From Halichondria panicea (Eukaryota; Porifera; Demospongiae; Suberitida; Halichondriidae), in the NCBI RefSeq assembly GCF_963675165.1, contig NC_087379.1, positions 4,543,442 through 4,607,441 of the forward strand: a stretch of DNA of 64,000 nt, written 5' to 3'. This document shows positions 15,201 to 25,800 of this stretch, piece by piece; the first letter of the stretch is position 1; each line of letters begins with the position of its first letter. Below the pieces are notes generated by a model that was not told where the DNA came from, did no database searches, and saw only the letters and a list, made by a program, of their open reading frames with translations. Position numbers and translations under genes: made by a program.

Positions 15201-16537
15201 TGTCTTTTTCCCCCAGTGTTACTAAGCCTGTATGTTGGTTTATAAGGCTTAGCTTTTATACCTAAAGTCAATAAAGAGGAACAACTCATTAATAATTAAC
15301 GAGCCGAAGATACAGGTTCATTTAGTTAGGGCTTATACACACATAATCGCAGCCATAGGTAACACCAGACCTAGAGGGACAGCTTCCTCTCCAATGGCCA
15401 AAACAGCTAGTAAACACCACCATTGATTACAGCAGCTAGTACAGTATTAACCTTAGTAGCTAGACTACTACTACAAACTAGCACAGTCACACGTCTAGCT
15501 ACCTAGACCTCGATCTCTTGACCAGTAAGCAGTGCACCAAGAATACTTCCACGTCTCCCAAACCTGTACTGTAGCATTGTAGGGTATTTATTAAAAACAT
15601 ACAATTACCTTTTCTTCATTCGCCACGTGGCACAATAAACCCAAAGTAGCCACACCCAGATTGGGTTTGATTTCCCATGATAGGCGTACGTGACAAACCG
15701 ATGTTGTGGGTTCAGTTATTTGATTTCATAACTATTATCGTTTAGCAAATCGTTTCGAAAATCGAATAGCGAATCGATTAGCAACTCGAATATTAAAGCT
15801 ATTTTTGTGAACACAATTTGGCGTTTCATAGAAAAATAGTCCTGAAAAAATGTATGGTCCCTGGACCAATTTCTCATTGAACATTTCGGTCCACTAGTTA
15901 GTAGTTAGCAATGAAGTTCTGTAGAGCTATACATGTCAGCCTAGGGTCCTCTCCACACCATATACACGCACAGGCAGCTACAAGCTCATCACGTAACTAA
16001 ACAACTTGATCTGAAGTGAATGTGCAATGGTACTTCTTCATTTGAAAGAGTGATTCCTTGATTCTATACCATACTACATGTATGACTCTTTTTGAGATTG
16101 ATTGTGCCAAAAAACAAGAGCTTTTATACATGCACATGCATAGATCTCTAGCATTGTCTGAGACCACTTTTTTCAATGGACGGACCAATATTTTCAGCAA
16201 AAATTGGACCGGAGGACTGAAAATTTCTGTACAGACCGAAAGTTTTGGCAGACCAAAATTGTCGTGACAGACCCTGTAACTCGTCTCCAAATACGCACCT
16301 GTCATAGAGGAGGCCTCTCTTGAAGACGTCAGTTGAGTCCACTTCAATTCTATGGCAGGACTTGACTGGGTATACACACAGCTTGGAGACCTTGGCCACT
16401 GGAGTGAGATAAGCAGCAGGAAAGCTGGGAGGCATGTCAGGGTTTGCTTCCTCTACCTTTCCCCTCAGTAACCACCAGAGGAGAGTGCTGGCTGCAATGC
16501 CTGAACCCACTCCCAGAGCCTGAGGGCTGATATCCAT
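12272..16537 (-). CDS. MTARC: MTARC, mitochondrial amidoxime-reducing component (MOSC family)
   Basis: Six exons on the minus strand: 16299-16537, 14585-14770, 14271-14442, 13924-14064, 13409-13545 and 12272-12407. All join in frame through GT-AG introns, giving 336 residues (human paralogues 335-337). The enzyme uses molybdenum cofactor to reduce N-hydroxylated substrates, taking electrons from cytochrome b5 and its reductase. It is anchored in the outer mitochondrial membrane. The N-terminal hydrophobic segment (GSGIAASTLLWWLL) fits that anchor. The MOSC N-terminal barrel starts at VSKLCVYPVKSC. The MOSC core has SPVLMASEASLELLN, FRPNVVVSGC and ACGRCRMTRVHPEQG, whose Cys pair includes the expected Mo-ligand Cys. 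The C-terminus SYPLFGYNFSVLKSGSINVGD closes the family pattern. The last exon is 1 kb from its neighbour and easily missed. It converges on WDR5 tail to tail. Confidence 0.95.
12529..12918. repeat. Inverted repeat pair in MTARC intron 5
   Basis: Left arm 12529-12590 (AGTCTCGCGAGTAGACGTGG, then GAGGGAACGTCTGGTCACTA) and right arm 12852-12918 are near-perfect reverse complements, with about 260 bp between. The arms end at CCCCCCC and GGGG-type runs. It looks like a foldback element; no target duplication is clear. Confidence 0.7.
13592..13781. mobile_element. Degraded MITE in MTARC intron 4
   Basis: Weak terminal inverted repeats: TACCGTATGACTAGAATATT at the left, AATATTTGATGCTCGCTAATAATACGGTA at the right, with TTTTGCGG..TTTGCGA motifs inside on one strand. 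The TACCGTA/TACGGTA ends are shared with other elements in the window. Confidence 0.5.
14801..15828. mobile_element. Foldback transposon in MTARC intron 1, TGGAACGCCG ends
   Basis: About 1,028 bp, flanked by TA on both sides. Arms of about 310-330 bp (14801-15130 and 15517-15828) are inverted, somewhat diverged copies: TGGAACGCCG / GGCGTTTCA ends, CACAAAAATAGCTT, ATTCGCTATTCGATTTGCGA-like, GTGTGGCTACTT, and GGTGCACTGCTTACTGGTCA near the inner edge. No transposase is encoded. It shares its outermost bases and (T/A)ACAAAA motif with 39344-40407. Its left edge lies only about 30 bp from the exon 2 splice acceptor of the host gene. Confidence 0.85.
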
Positions 16538-16903
16538 GACTTGCAGTTGAAACGGTGTAGAGTTTGAGTGTCAGCAATAAGTCCACTCAACATAATTATG
16601 TGTAGTCTACATGTACGTTCTGAGCTGTTAAACTCTTCCCCCTGCCATGCCCCACCCCACCCAGTGCAGTGTGTTGGTATTAATATTAAGTAGAAAGCTA
16701 AAAATTGTGGTCCTTGGACGTTCAACTGTAAACCCCCCTGCCCCCCCCCCCCCACAGGCTCATATAACTAGTACTGTACAGCTGCTATCATTATACTCTT
16801 GATAAAACTTCACGAGAAGATCAGCTACATTTCATAGAACAGTCTATACAATACTAAACAAAAATTGCCATCATAAAACACTATCCATTGTCATAGAATA
16901 ACA

Positions 16904-18148
16904 TTAAGTTGTGTTAGAGTCCTTGCCCCTCTTTTTTGGTGGAGACTCCTGGGCTTTTCTTTTTTTCTTTCTCTTTCTCTTTGGACGGTCTTCTACTTCT
17001 ATCTTTTCATCATTAGTCTTTTTACGCGGCCAGTTAAGATCTTTAGTACAAAGCTTCTTGAACTTTTGAAGCGCACCTGCTTTTTCCAGAACATTCTGGA
17101 TGCCTGAAGGATACTCGGAACATATTTTTGGTAGGTGTTGAAGAAATGACCTGTGGTTAAGTACAACCCATAGAGCTGTCATTGAAGATTGCGACAAATG
17201 ACCTTTCGTGCTTAAATTTAGAGCTTCAGATATCAAGAGATTATCAGTTTTACAGTCATACATAATTACTCTGAACTGTGTTTCATCAATCAGAATTGTT
17301 GGTACGCATGATTTCAGTTCAGGATGAAGACTGTTTTCTATAAATGATGAGACTGTACATGTGGCAATCGATTGCGACAGATGATTCATTCTTTTTTTCG
17401 TTTCAATTACCGTTCCCGTTCCAGAACTATCACTATGGTATTCACTACTGTCATCTGATAGCACAGGGGACTCCCTAACAAGGTAGCTAGTTTGACAAAC
17501 GCCTAGGTCCGATCCGTCAGAGTCCAATCCGTCAGAGTCCGATCCGTCAGAGTCCGATCCGTCAGAGTCCGATTCCAGAATAATAGAGGCCCCCCTAACA
17601 CGTGCGTCAGGGGTGCCATGCCAAGTATCGAAAGCCCCCATTCCCATAGCCGCAAACTTCACCCCACGAGAGTGATAAGACTCATAGCGTTTTTCTACGC
17701 ATACCTCATCCTTTTTGCAAAGAGGTACTAAAATATCAGAACATATACAACTCATCAACTTGGCCTTAGATGTCGCCTTTGGAATAGGTGGCCATTGACG
17801 GTTCTTACATTTCTTTAAGAAGCGTAAATGTTCGAAATGTGATTCTTCGAATAGGCTTGTGTCAACCTGGAATAGGTCATTGAAGGGTAGGAACAACTCT
17901 GCTTTGTCTCCATACGCTTCGTGTCCGTATGGCTCAATATCTAAATTCACACGCGAAAACGGTGCTTTCTCATTGAACAAACTGTCCATACGATACACAG
18001 AAAATCTTGTTTCTTTTATCCTGTCAAAAGCGTAGCCAAACATTCTTTTCAGCTTGGCGTGATCCATGTGTGCTTGATCAGAGGAGGTAGGATAAGTACC
18101 TGTAAATTTAAATGATGGACTAGCGAATAGAAGTTGTGAACTCAACAT
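16904..18148 (-). CDS. Intronless gene of unknown function, 414 residues
   Basis: A single long frame from ATG at 18148 to TAA at 16904; I do not recognise the family. Visible: a globular N-terminal half with AYGDKAELFLPFN and a GMGAFDTWHGTPDARVRG segment (near residues 170-190). An acidic low-complexity run follows (SDSDGSDSDG units, residues about 193-218) made of a 15-bp DNA repeat. Then come a globular C-terminal part (VPTILIDETQFRVIMYD...) and a strongly basic tail (RPKRKRKKKRK, PPKKRGK) that looks nuclear. The GTPDARV motif followed later by Asp/Glu and Lys residues in beta-like segments recalls PD-(D/E)XK nuclease-like folds, but that is speculation. The lack of introns, beside intron-rich neighbours, suggests a retrocopy, a mobile-element gene or a lineage-specific family. 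It lies upstream of MTARC, same strand, with 366 bp between. Confidence 0.75.
   Translation of the reverse strand: MLSSQLLFASPSFKFTGTYPTSSDQAHMDHAKLKRMFGYAFDRIKETRFSVYRMDSLFNEKAPFSRVNLDIEPYGHEAYGDKAELFLPFNDLFQVDTSLFEESHFEHLRFLKKCKNRQWPPIPKATSKAKLMSCICSDILVPLCKKDEVCVEKRYESYHSRGVKFAAMGMGAFDTWHGTPDARVRGASIILESDSDGSDSDGSDSDGLDSDGSDLGVCQTSYLVRESPVLSDDSSEYHSDSSGTGTVIETKKRMNHLSQSIATCTVSSFIENSLHPELKSCVPTILIDETQFRVIMYDCKTDNLLISEALNLSTKGHLSQSSMTALWVVLNHRSFLQHLPKICSEYPSGIQNVLEKAGALQKFKKLCTKDLNWPRKKTNDEKIEVEDRPKRKRKKKRKAQESPPKKRGKDSNTT
17511..17573 (-). repeat. 15-bp coding tandem repeat (Ser-Asp-Gly)
   Basis: GATCCGTCAGAGTCC (one unit reads AATCCGTCAGAGTCC) occurs four to five times in tandem within the unknown gene at 16904-18148 and encodes DSDGS on the minus strand. 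The near-identical units suggest recent length change by slippage. Confidence 0.85.
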
Positions 18149-18844
18149 AATTAATTGAGCTACGAGCTATCAGTCGAGAGACAGTGCCTTCTAGGAAACA
18201 CGGACGGAGTAAGCCCTCGGTCACTCAAGTACCCTCGGGATACTAAATCAGTGACTTTGGGCTTCTAAATCCCATAGACCCCTCCAAAACCCAAAACAGT
18301 GTCTTAACTCCAGGGCAAGGTAAGTAACAAGGTAAGACACCATTTTATAATTACGATCTCTGTAGAGATTCCACTGCACAACTTCCTAATTACAATGGGC
18401 GGGGTTCATAAATTTGATGTTTTGGGCCACAGATGAGACTGAGAGATAATGCACCGCTGTTTCACGCAATGTAAATTGCACCACTTAGTTTATCCTGGAA
18501 GTAGTACAAGATAACACATTCCTTAGTATTCATGTACCATGACCAACAGGAAGCTCACGTAATGCAAGTTACTTGTGGCTTCCTACTGGACATGATGTCA
18601 AAACAGAGGAAACAAATCACGTGGAAGGAAAGCCCTTGCTTTTAGCTATCCATTAGTCCAAGGTACACCAAAATTGAGTAATGTGTCGCAGACTTACAAG
18701 ACTTTTAACAGAACCAGATCAAGAACATGATTGTGTGCACCTCATACACAATCAGCGCTCTAGTCCAGGTAAGAAGTGTTCGACACAAAATAAGCATAGC
18801 AGATTAAACTTTAAGTTCCTAGCTACATACTAGTTAGCCTCTAC
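18149..18844. other. Non-coding stretch upstream of the unknown gene
   Basis: No recognisable gene. The 60 bp before the start codon at 18148 hold no clear core promoter. There are short repeats of GTGACTTTGGGCTT and CTTCCTACTGGACATGATG types but no convincing element ends. Confidence 0.5.
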
Positions 18845-18988
18845 ACAGGCTCTCCTTTTTCTGTTCTTTATCACAATCGTTCAATAAGATAAAATACTGT
18901 CTTAATCGTTCAATGAGATAAAATACGGTAGTTAATTAGAGGAATAAAGAAAGAAATAGACGTAGAGTTAGGAAAAAGGAGAGCCTGT
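18845..18988. mobile_element. Short inverted-repeat element, ACAGGCTCTCCTTTTT ends
   Basis: ACAGGCTCTCCTTTTT at the left pairs with AAAAAGGAGAGCCTGT at the right. Inside, TCGTTCAATAAGATAAAATAC and TCGTTCAATGAGATAAAATAC form two direct repeats. The same GTTCTTTATCACAA..GATAAAATACTG sequence forms the arms of the palindrome at 40935-41184, so the two are related. Confidence 0.65.
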
Positions 18989-20613
18989 ATCGGGAAGTCG
19001 CGTGAGGGTAGAAGGGTGGTAGAAGGGTGAAAATGAGCGTGGGCATGCTGAGCTAGAGATGTTGGACTGCCCACGCAGATATCTATGACTAATAAAACTT
19101 TGCCTGCAGCATGCAAGCTGGACATGGACTTGGAAGTTTGCAAGCACTATAGCTAGCTATATACCTTAGGCTTAGCTAGATGATCTACTAGTCTAGATTG
19201 TGTGTTCAGATTCTATCAGACTATTACCTTTTCTTGTGTCTTTCTACATGCTAGTATAGATCAAGAATAGCTTAAGTTAGTCATCATTATCATATATAGC
19301 AGGTAGCTACTGCCACCAGAGCTGGCCACGCTGGTTCTCTGATCTGACTTTGCAGCACAGCTAGCTTGGTGGTTGTCTCAGTACAGTCTTATTAACTCTG
19401 AATGCGTGGGAGAATACCTTACGTCACGATTGTGGGCTACATATCGCCCACGTTCATAAAAATCCTTGTGGATCACGCGATTTCCCAAACCAGGCCTTAC
19501 TTTTTCTTAACTGTACGCCCATTTCTTTCTTTGCTGCCTCACTAGCACTATGTCTTTCATGGATGAACAGTGACAACAGCAAGAAAAAGTAAGGCCTGGG
19601 AACGAGGCTACATGCTAGTATAAAACTTGACAGTAGCTATTTTTTTAACATGAGTTATAGGAACATTCTTGAAGTGAGAACACAGGGAAATGATGTCTAC
19701 TTCTGAATAAAAAGTAAGCCTTAACATATTTAATATTTGTAAGTTTGTGTTGTCTATGTGTGTGATTATGGCCTGTGGTGAGGATTTCTTTAGTCTACCC
19801 TGGGTGCAACTCTTTTGTGGCTAACCTCCTTGGCGAATACAAATCCAAAGGAAACAAACGAAACAGGCTATCACCCTTTTGGGGTTGTATTAAGCGTCGT
19901 TCTGCCTTCTTAGAGAAGTGGATAATGTTGTGACAGGGATGCCAGTATGTAGGTTAGATAGATGTGTACTTTCACTATCTGTAGATATGTACGTTAATCC
20001 CAAATTACTCCTGCAGATCTGTCTGGCTATTGATAGCTGAAGTCTTTTCTTAGCTTTTCAAGGGGCCCCACATACTTGACACAGACCAGAATATGCTGCT
20101 GACAATGGTCACCTTCATTTACAATGTTTGTACTTTTAAGAGCATGTTTTGTAGCTACTAGCTAATAATTAACTTGTGTTTTGTACAATATTGACATCAT
20201 TTTTAACATGTTTTAATTCCTTTAGAAAAAAAATAGCTACTTACCAGTTGCAGCCATATCTATAGAGCAACTCTTTCTGTTCGAAATAGAACCTTCCACA
20301 CACCACAGAACATATCGTGGAAGTCATGGTGGAGCTAACAAGAACGCTACTATGGTGCCACTATCTTTGTGGTGATGATAATGCAATCACAAAATGGATG
20401 CGCAAAAAATAGCTGATCATGAGTATGCTGTGCAAGTAGTATCATTACGTAGGTAATTTGAAGTACATCACAGCTATAATGTTTTCTAAGACACTCCTCC
20501 CATAGAAATACCCGTAACCATGGTTAGAAGTATGCCAAGTAAACAGGAATTGATTTGTGTGAAACCACACCCATTTTTTCAATATTTCATTGCAATTCAG
20601 TGTGTTCCAACTA
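18989..20613. other. Non-coding region with one hairpin MITE
   Basis: No gene is visible. At 19490-19612 CCAGGCCTTACTTTTTCTT and AAGAAAAAGTAAGGCCTGG form a hairpin-type MITE ending in ACGAGGCTA. It is the same family as 38413-38519. The rest is AT-rich with scattered GCTAGCTAG runs. Confidence 0.6.
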
Positions 20614-21202
20614 CAGGGATTTGAGGAGTTCTTGCAACTGTAATGTCGAGAGCGGAAGTACCTGTCACGTGAACAGTTACATAATTATGGCTCATTTCAA
20701 ACCAATTTTTCTCCAATAAAGCCTTTAGGCATGTTTATTTTGGGAAAAAAATCGACCTATACAGGAGGCTTTGCTCTGCATATAATTATCTGCAAGCCTT
20801 TGCACCACAGCTAAAGCTATCCTTGAGCCCAATCGTGAGCTACTACTATTAGTCTGTCACACAAACTGTGTATCCAGCTGGAGCTAGCCTAAGAGAGATT
20901 TTACTGAGACTAGTGCTACACTTTCAACAGCTTACGGGCAGGCTGGGGCAAGTAGTAGCTCACAAAACAATTAGAATCTCAAGGATAGCTTCAGCTGACA
21001 ATCTGCTGTGGTGCAAAGCCTTTACCAAAGGCTCTTAGCTTTCTGATGTAAGTCAATGTTTTCCCAGTTTAACAAAAATGAATAGGCTCTATTGGAGAAA
21101 AATTGGTTTGGAATGAGCCAAAATTCAATCTTGTTACCAAGGTTCACGTGACAGGTACTTCCGCTCTCGACATTACAGTTGCAAGAACTCCTCAAATCCC
21201 TG
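20614..21202. mobile_element. Foldback element with CAGGGATTTGAGGAG ends
   Basis: About 589 bp flanked by TA. Ends CAGGGATTTGAGGAGTTCTT and AAGAACTCCTCAAATCCCTG are perfect reverse complements. The arms run to about 240-260 bp with moderate divergence (GAGAGCGGAAGTACCTGTCA, ACCAATTTTTCTCCAATA, CAAGGATAGCTT). The loop of about 95 bp lies near 20850-20945. An open frame at 21103-21336 only reads through the right arm and is not a gene. Confidence 0.85.
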
Positions 21203-21232
21203 TAAGTGGCATGCTTGAAACAGCGGTGAATG

Positions 21233-21297
21233 GTAAGCTAATTGCCGAGCGGGAAGCGAGGCGAATAATCGTACTACCTGATTCTGGCCCATGCTTT
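21233..21297. repeat. 65-bp repeat shared in inverted orientation with 62077-62135
   Basis: ATTGCCGAGCGGGAAGCGAG, followed by GCGAATAATCGTAC and ACCTGATTCTGGCCCATG, recurs on the opposite strand near 62077-62135 with only a few changes. Neither flank extends the match, so it is probably the end or a relic of a dispersed element. Confidence 0.7.
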
Positions 21298-21953
21298 TTT
21301 CTGACTGTTGTAGCTAACAAAAAACTAGCGCTTTAGTGCAAGGCTAACTCATTACTTGAAAAGAAACTTTGTGCGAACAGATGATGCTACGAAAGATTCT
21401 AAAGAGACTGCAACAGCCTTCAATGTTTGTCAAACTAGCCATAACTCGAGAAAGAAGCTTTAGTTTGCTAATCCACGAATCAAAATCTAAGAGAACGTGG
21501 CTAGAAGCCTATAAAAACTGTTAGTTTTTGTCGCATTGCAACCGTTGAGCAGTTACAGCTGGAATAAACACAAACACACACACACAGTCAGCTTTACCGT
21601 ATCCCTCCTGCCTTGAGGCATAATTATAAGCGACCGACACATTCTATTTAAATCACGACATGAACCTACTTTGCCAAGATGCTGTCCGGCCGTAGGAGAG
21701 TTGACGGGGGGTAGAGCTGGTGGGCCAGCTAGTTTGATCAGCCAGCTGTACAGTCTCAGCCGGTAGAGCTGGGCTGGGATGAGAAGTGGAAGTGTGTGCA
21801 AAAGAAGACTATACTTGTCTCTAATGATTAAAAATGTCATAAATACTGCAATCCGATTGGCTAAATGAATATGGGCAGTTCTATTTTTAGGAAGCGTCGC
21901 ATTTTTGTCATTACGTCAGTGTCAAAGTCTCTGTTGCCACAGGCGCGGTACTA

Positions 21954-22080
21954 TGGCACGCCAAGTGTAACAAAAATAAATAGCGCTATAGGACGTCATA
22001 AAGTAAGGGAAAACGTCATGCATGCAAGACGTGCTGTAATCTTTACAAGACGTGCTGTAACGTTACAAGACGTGCTGTAA
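21954..22080 (+). repeat. Left 127-bp terminal inverted repeat of the 12.6-kb candidate element
   Basis: Outer TGGCACGCCAAGTGTAAC, middle TAGCGCTATAGGACGTCATA, inner triple CAAGACGTGCTGTAA unit. The only mismatch to the right copy is T against G in the first spacer between units. Confidence 0.9.
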
Positions 22081-24572
22081 GTGAGTGATTTCAACCATGA
22101 AAAATAATGTAACATCACAGAGTGACTACACTACATGCTTACAATTGAATCTACAAAAATCGTCTCAACCATGCATGTGTGCAGAATGTCACTGTGCTAC
22201 AGTAACTGTAGAATCATGTTTGGCAGTGCTGTCGAAAGTGTGCCCATCATTATACCAGTATGATAATGTGCCCACCCCTATACCTTATATAGATTTGATG
22301 TTATAATTATGTTCTCGTGCAATAATTATTATAGCTGCAGATTATATATAGTGTTAGGACGATGAATTAAAGTAATAGTGTATAGGACTCAGTCAATATT
22401 ATATTGAAAATTCCGAATAGTGTAGGAATAGTGTGGGGCATGCAGGGTCAATGATAATCAGTATAGTAGAAGTGGTGGGTATACATGGGAGTGAACCCCT
22501 CAGAGTTTTTGGCACTCTGAAGTGGTTGACCAATGGTTGCTAGCATGCAATGATAATCCTGCTAGTTCATTTATGGGAGGCTTAAGGAAGGAGCGAGTGC
22601 ATATACAGACCGCCTTGTCGTCAGTGTTTTTCCACAGTAGCTGAAACAAAAGAAAAGGTATTGATTTGCATTTACCTTCAGCATGCAGTCGTGCATGGTT
22701 ACTGAGCCGCCTGTTTCCTTTCATGCATGGTGGCCCAATTTGTTCCTGAAGATAACCCACATTGGAGCAATTACCTTCTCATGCTGGAAATCACAGACCA
22801 TCTATTTTCCCCAGATCTCGACACTCAGATGAAGTTGCTTACCTCAAAAACCCTTCAATAGCCTTTTGTGAGCTCTATACTGATGCCCCCAAAATGCACT
22901 ATCTGATGCATGCATGCACCAAGACTGATCATTGAGTAAGTGTGCACATGTATACATATATACTGTATATAGTGGGTAATTATAGTGGGTAATTGTCGAT
23001 TTGGCGAATGAAGGTGCATGCATGAGGGTCACCAAAAATTAAAAATCGCCAATGCCCAGTATATCCCACGTGGTTAATAATGCCGTGCCGTAGTATACTA
23101 TGGAGTGTCGTTTGTGTCAAAACACCATGTGTAAAAACTGCATGTCTAATCCACGTCATGCACTTCACTATTTCACTATATCAGTGTCCCACTACTATAA
23201 TTAAAGCGGTCTCACGTACCGGTCTCACGCTTTACTAAATCGGTGTCCTGATTTACTAAATCGCTGTCCAGATATTTGTTCCCGCGCTGCGTGTTACTGC
23301 AGCCTTTTTAATTGCGCATGCTCAAAGATTTGCAGTATTAAAGGCATTGAGTGTATGCGAACTCACAAGGTTCATATAATATTATATAGGGCGCTGTTCC
23401 ATGCAACATCGTCAAATGAAAATTGCCAAATTTACCCGCTATAATTATATATAATTATGGTGTAAAATACTCTGCATGTATATAATGTATACATGCATGC
23501 ATGCATGCCTGCATGATATAGTTAAGACATGCACGCATGTGCTTTTTGTGACAGTATATTATTTTTATATCCTTGTATAGTGTTAGTTGCAACTCCCTGC
23601 ATGCATGCATGGGGTATCAAGTGGGGTAAATGTAACCATGCTCTTGTATATATAGGTTTGGTCAGTGTATAGCTATATATATTAGGCCAAACGTACGTTC
23701 AAACTCGTTCAGCAATTACAGTTGGACTCTTGTTAAACGTCACCAGCTACTGCAGTGCTATATATATGTTCCATCATGGGGGATTACTTTGGACATGCAG
23801 GAGCGTCTGGATGTTAGTCCAGGTGCATGATACCGGAGGGTAGAATTCAGTGTATCCATACAAACCGAGTGATTGGTCAATAATGATTTTATTGCCAGTT
23901 GCTATATGACAGCAATAAAAAGGCATACTGAGAACAAAGAGTATATACATAAGTTATAGAGTTGAGAATGAATTCTTAATCTAGACTATATACATGTTGG
24001 CTACTCAAGAGAGATCATGCATGCATGCCCCTGAAGGTGCCTCTCTGATGAAAAGGGTCCTTTCTAAACATCGATATAGTCTATATAACTCATTCTAAAT
24101 GCGTTACTCAAGCTCTATATGCTGCAATGACAAAGAAGTTTTAAATTGCAGCTGCATGTATGGCCATGGCAAGAAAATAGATTTTACGTATGTAAACAAG
24201 TGATATATACATGAAAAGCATGTGAAAAACATACATGCATGCATCAACATCCCTAACCACAGGGATCTGTATATATATGATTCCCTATACATGCATGTAT
24301 ATGATTCCCTCCCTATACATGACGTATATATCATTCCTATGTAAAAGCAGGTTCTGCATGTAGCACAGTTATAAACCACTGCATATATACCTAACCACAT
24401 ACCAACGGGCAAGAATAACTGTGTGCATGTGTATACTCCCCGGGTGATTCAGTAGCCTCACTGAGTATAGGCCCGGAGTTGCAAAAAGAAGCTGTAGGTA
24501 AGTTGTTATTACATGACTGTGAAGACTATACCTATACAGCTGGCTGTTATGTACTTATGTACGTAATACTAT
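22081..24572. other. Interior of the candidate element, no gene seen
   Basis: AT-rich with many GCATGC and TATATA runs (for example CATGCATGCATGCATGCC near 23495). Near 22978-23075 a degraded inverted pair (TAGTGGGTAATTGTCGATTTGGCG against CGCCAATGCCCAGTATATCC) looks like a MITE relic. Short repeated words TTTACTAAATCGGTGTCC / TTTACTAAATCGCTGTCC lie near 23230-23270. No coding exon is recognisable. Confidence 0.5.
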
Positions 24573-24790
24573 CAAGGGCGTATAAAAGAAGAGAGGGCAT
24601 GCAACTCCAAGAGCAGAATTCAAACGTGGGCGGATAAATGTGCATGACTGTGCATGAAATACTAAAAATAGACATTTCTATTTTTAGCACTGCATGCAAA
24701 TGCACACATTCCTCCGCCCACGTTTGAACTCTGCTAGCTACGTGTACTGATAGTGGAGTTGCATGCCCTCTCTTCTTTTATACGCCCTTG
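24573..24790. mobile_element. MITE with CAAGGGCGTATAAAAG ends and 7-bp target duplication (copy 1)
   Basis: 218 bp. CAAGGGCGTATAAAAGAAGA at the left pairs with the reverse complement at the right over about 36 bp. A central AAAATAGACATTTCTATTTT hairpin and a second inverted block (TTCAAACGTGGGCGG / CCGCCCACGTTTGAA) lie inside. ATACTAT is duplicated on both sides (24566-24572 and 24791-24797). Copy 2 is at 43939-44151. The 7-bp duplication and CA termini fit P-element-like or hAT-like superfamilies. Confidence 0.9.
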
Positions 24791-25132
24791 ATACTATTAA
24801 TTATCGGAATTTTTAATTTGTTATGTATATTGTTGCACGACAATTGTTCCTATTAGAGCAAATTGGATAAGAGTGGATGGTAAAAGCCAGCCGTCATCCT
24901 TTAGAAACTTGATCAAGACTGTCCAGTGTTCGTTCAAATTGTTGATAATTATTGTGGAAAACAACCCATTTGCAATTTAACTGCATCCGTTTTGATCGTC
25001 ACTATCATGTTTTTATACACTTACCAATCCATACACTCTTACATATTTATCCCATACAACCCCTTATATCATCTGCAAGAGAACAGTTTGTGGACAGCAC
25101 GCTGGTTATATAATTACGTAGAACACTCAGTA

Positions 25133-25800
25133 GGTCCTATAAAATCAAAATACTGTGCATGTGAGCTTTGGTTGGTATATATACATGTGTATAAAGGCAG
25201 AATTGTTATAAAACAGCTATTATAATGATAGCATATCAAATTAGCAAGACCTTCCACATAACTATGTGTAAAATACATGTGAATAGGGTTTTAGGTTATC
25301 TGCGTCAATTTATAGGAAATATGGGACTGGATGAATTGCGAACTTTTCTGCGCTTCGTTACTGGCAGCTCGGTGTGTTCCTCTTCGAAAATATCTCTAGA
25401 ATTTAATGCTCTTACCGGTTCTTCACGTAGACCCATTGCCCTCACCTGTGCACCATCCCTGATTCTATCCTCAACATACCCTTCATACCAAGTGTTTGTT
25501 TCTGAGTTCCGAGCTTGTTTGTCAAGCGAGTACTTGTGGAGAATGGACAGCTATTGACGTTTGCAATATTGATAACACTGCATGCATGTCTGTCAATGTT
25601 TTTTGGCCATAATTATTACCTTTATGACGATGTTATTGTATTGTAAAGCATTCATCGCTGTGATTTTTGTATTACTGAGTGATGTAGGTATATAGGTCCA
25701 ATAAAAAGCATGCAAGCTTTGGTCCCAGGAGAATTGTTATATATAACACCTATAACTTATGAATGCAAAATTAGCAAGACCTTCTATACATGCATGCAAG
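25133..25800 (+). repeat. Direct duplication flanking the HECT-like exon
   Basis: About 130 bp just before the exon (25133-25260) recurs after it (25693-25800): GTCC.ATAAAA, GCATG..AGCTTTGGT, GAATTGTTATA and AAATTAGCAAGACCTTC in the same order. The duplication suggests that the exon was once tandemly repeated or was picked up between repeats. Confidence 0.65.
25288..25557 (+). pseudogene. Fragment of a HECT-like ubiquitin ligase C-lobe
   Basis: One exon-like frame of about 90 codons ends in TGA at 25555-25557, preceded by a possible acceptor (GTGAATAG). Visible: VLGYLRQFIGNM, DELRTFLRFVTGSS (compare the LLQFVTGTSR of HECT C-lobes) and RRPIALTCAPSLIL (compare the R-x-P-x-A-H-T-C catalytic block; the Cys is kept, His is Leu), then a family-like tail VFVSEFRACLSS. 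HECT ligases transfer ubiquitin through that Cys. No N-lobe exon is recognisable upstream within the window, so this is probably an isolated fragment; a distant-exon gene cannot be excluded. Confidence 0.55.

Noticed and set aside
21103-21336. Open frame reading out of the right arm of the 20614-21202 foldback
   Set aside because: It is explained by the inverted repeat and a dispersed repeat; no family features.
24926-25225. Frame upstream of the HECT-like exon as its preceding exon
   Set aside because: Its sequence (hydrophobic and Tyr-rich) has no HECT features and no donor in a fitting phase.
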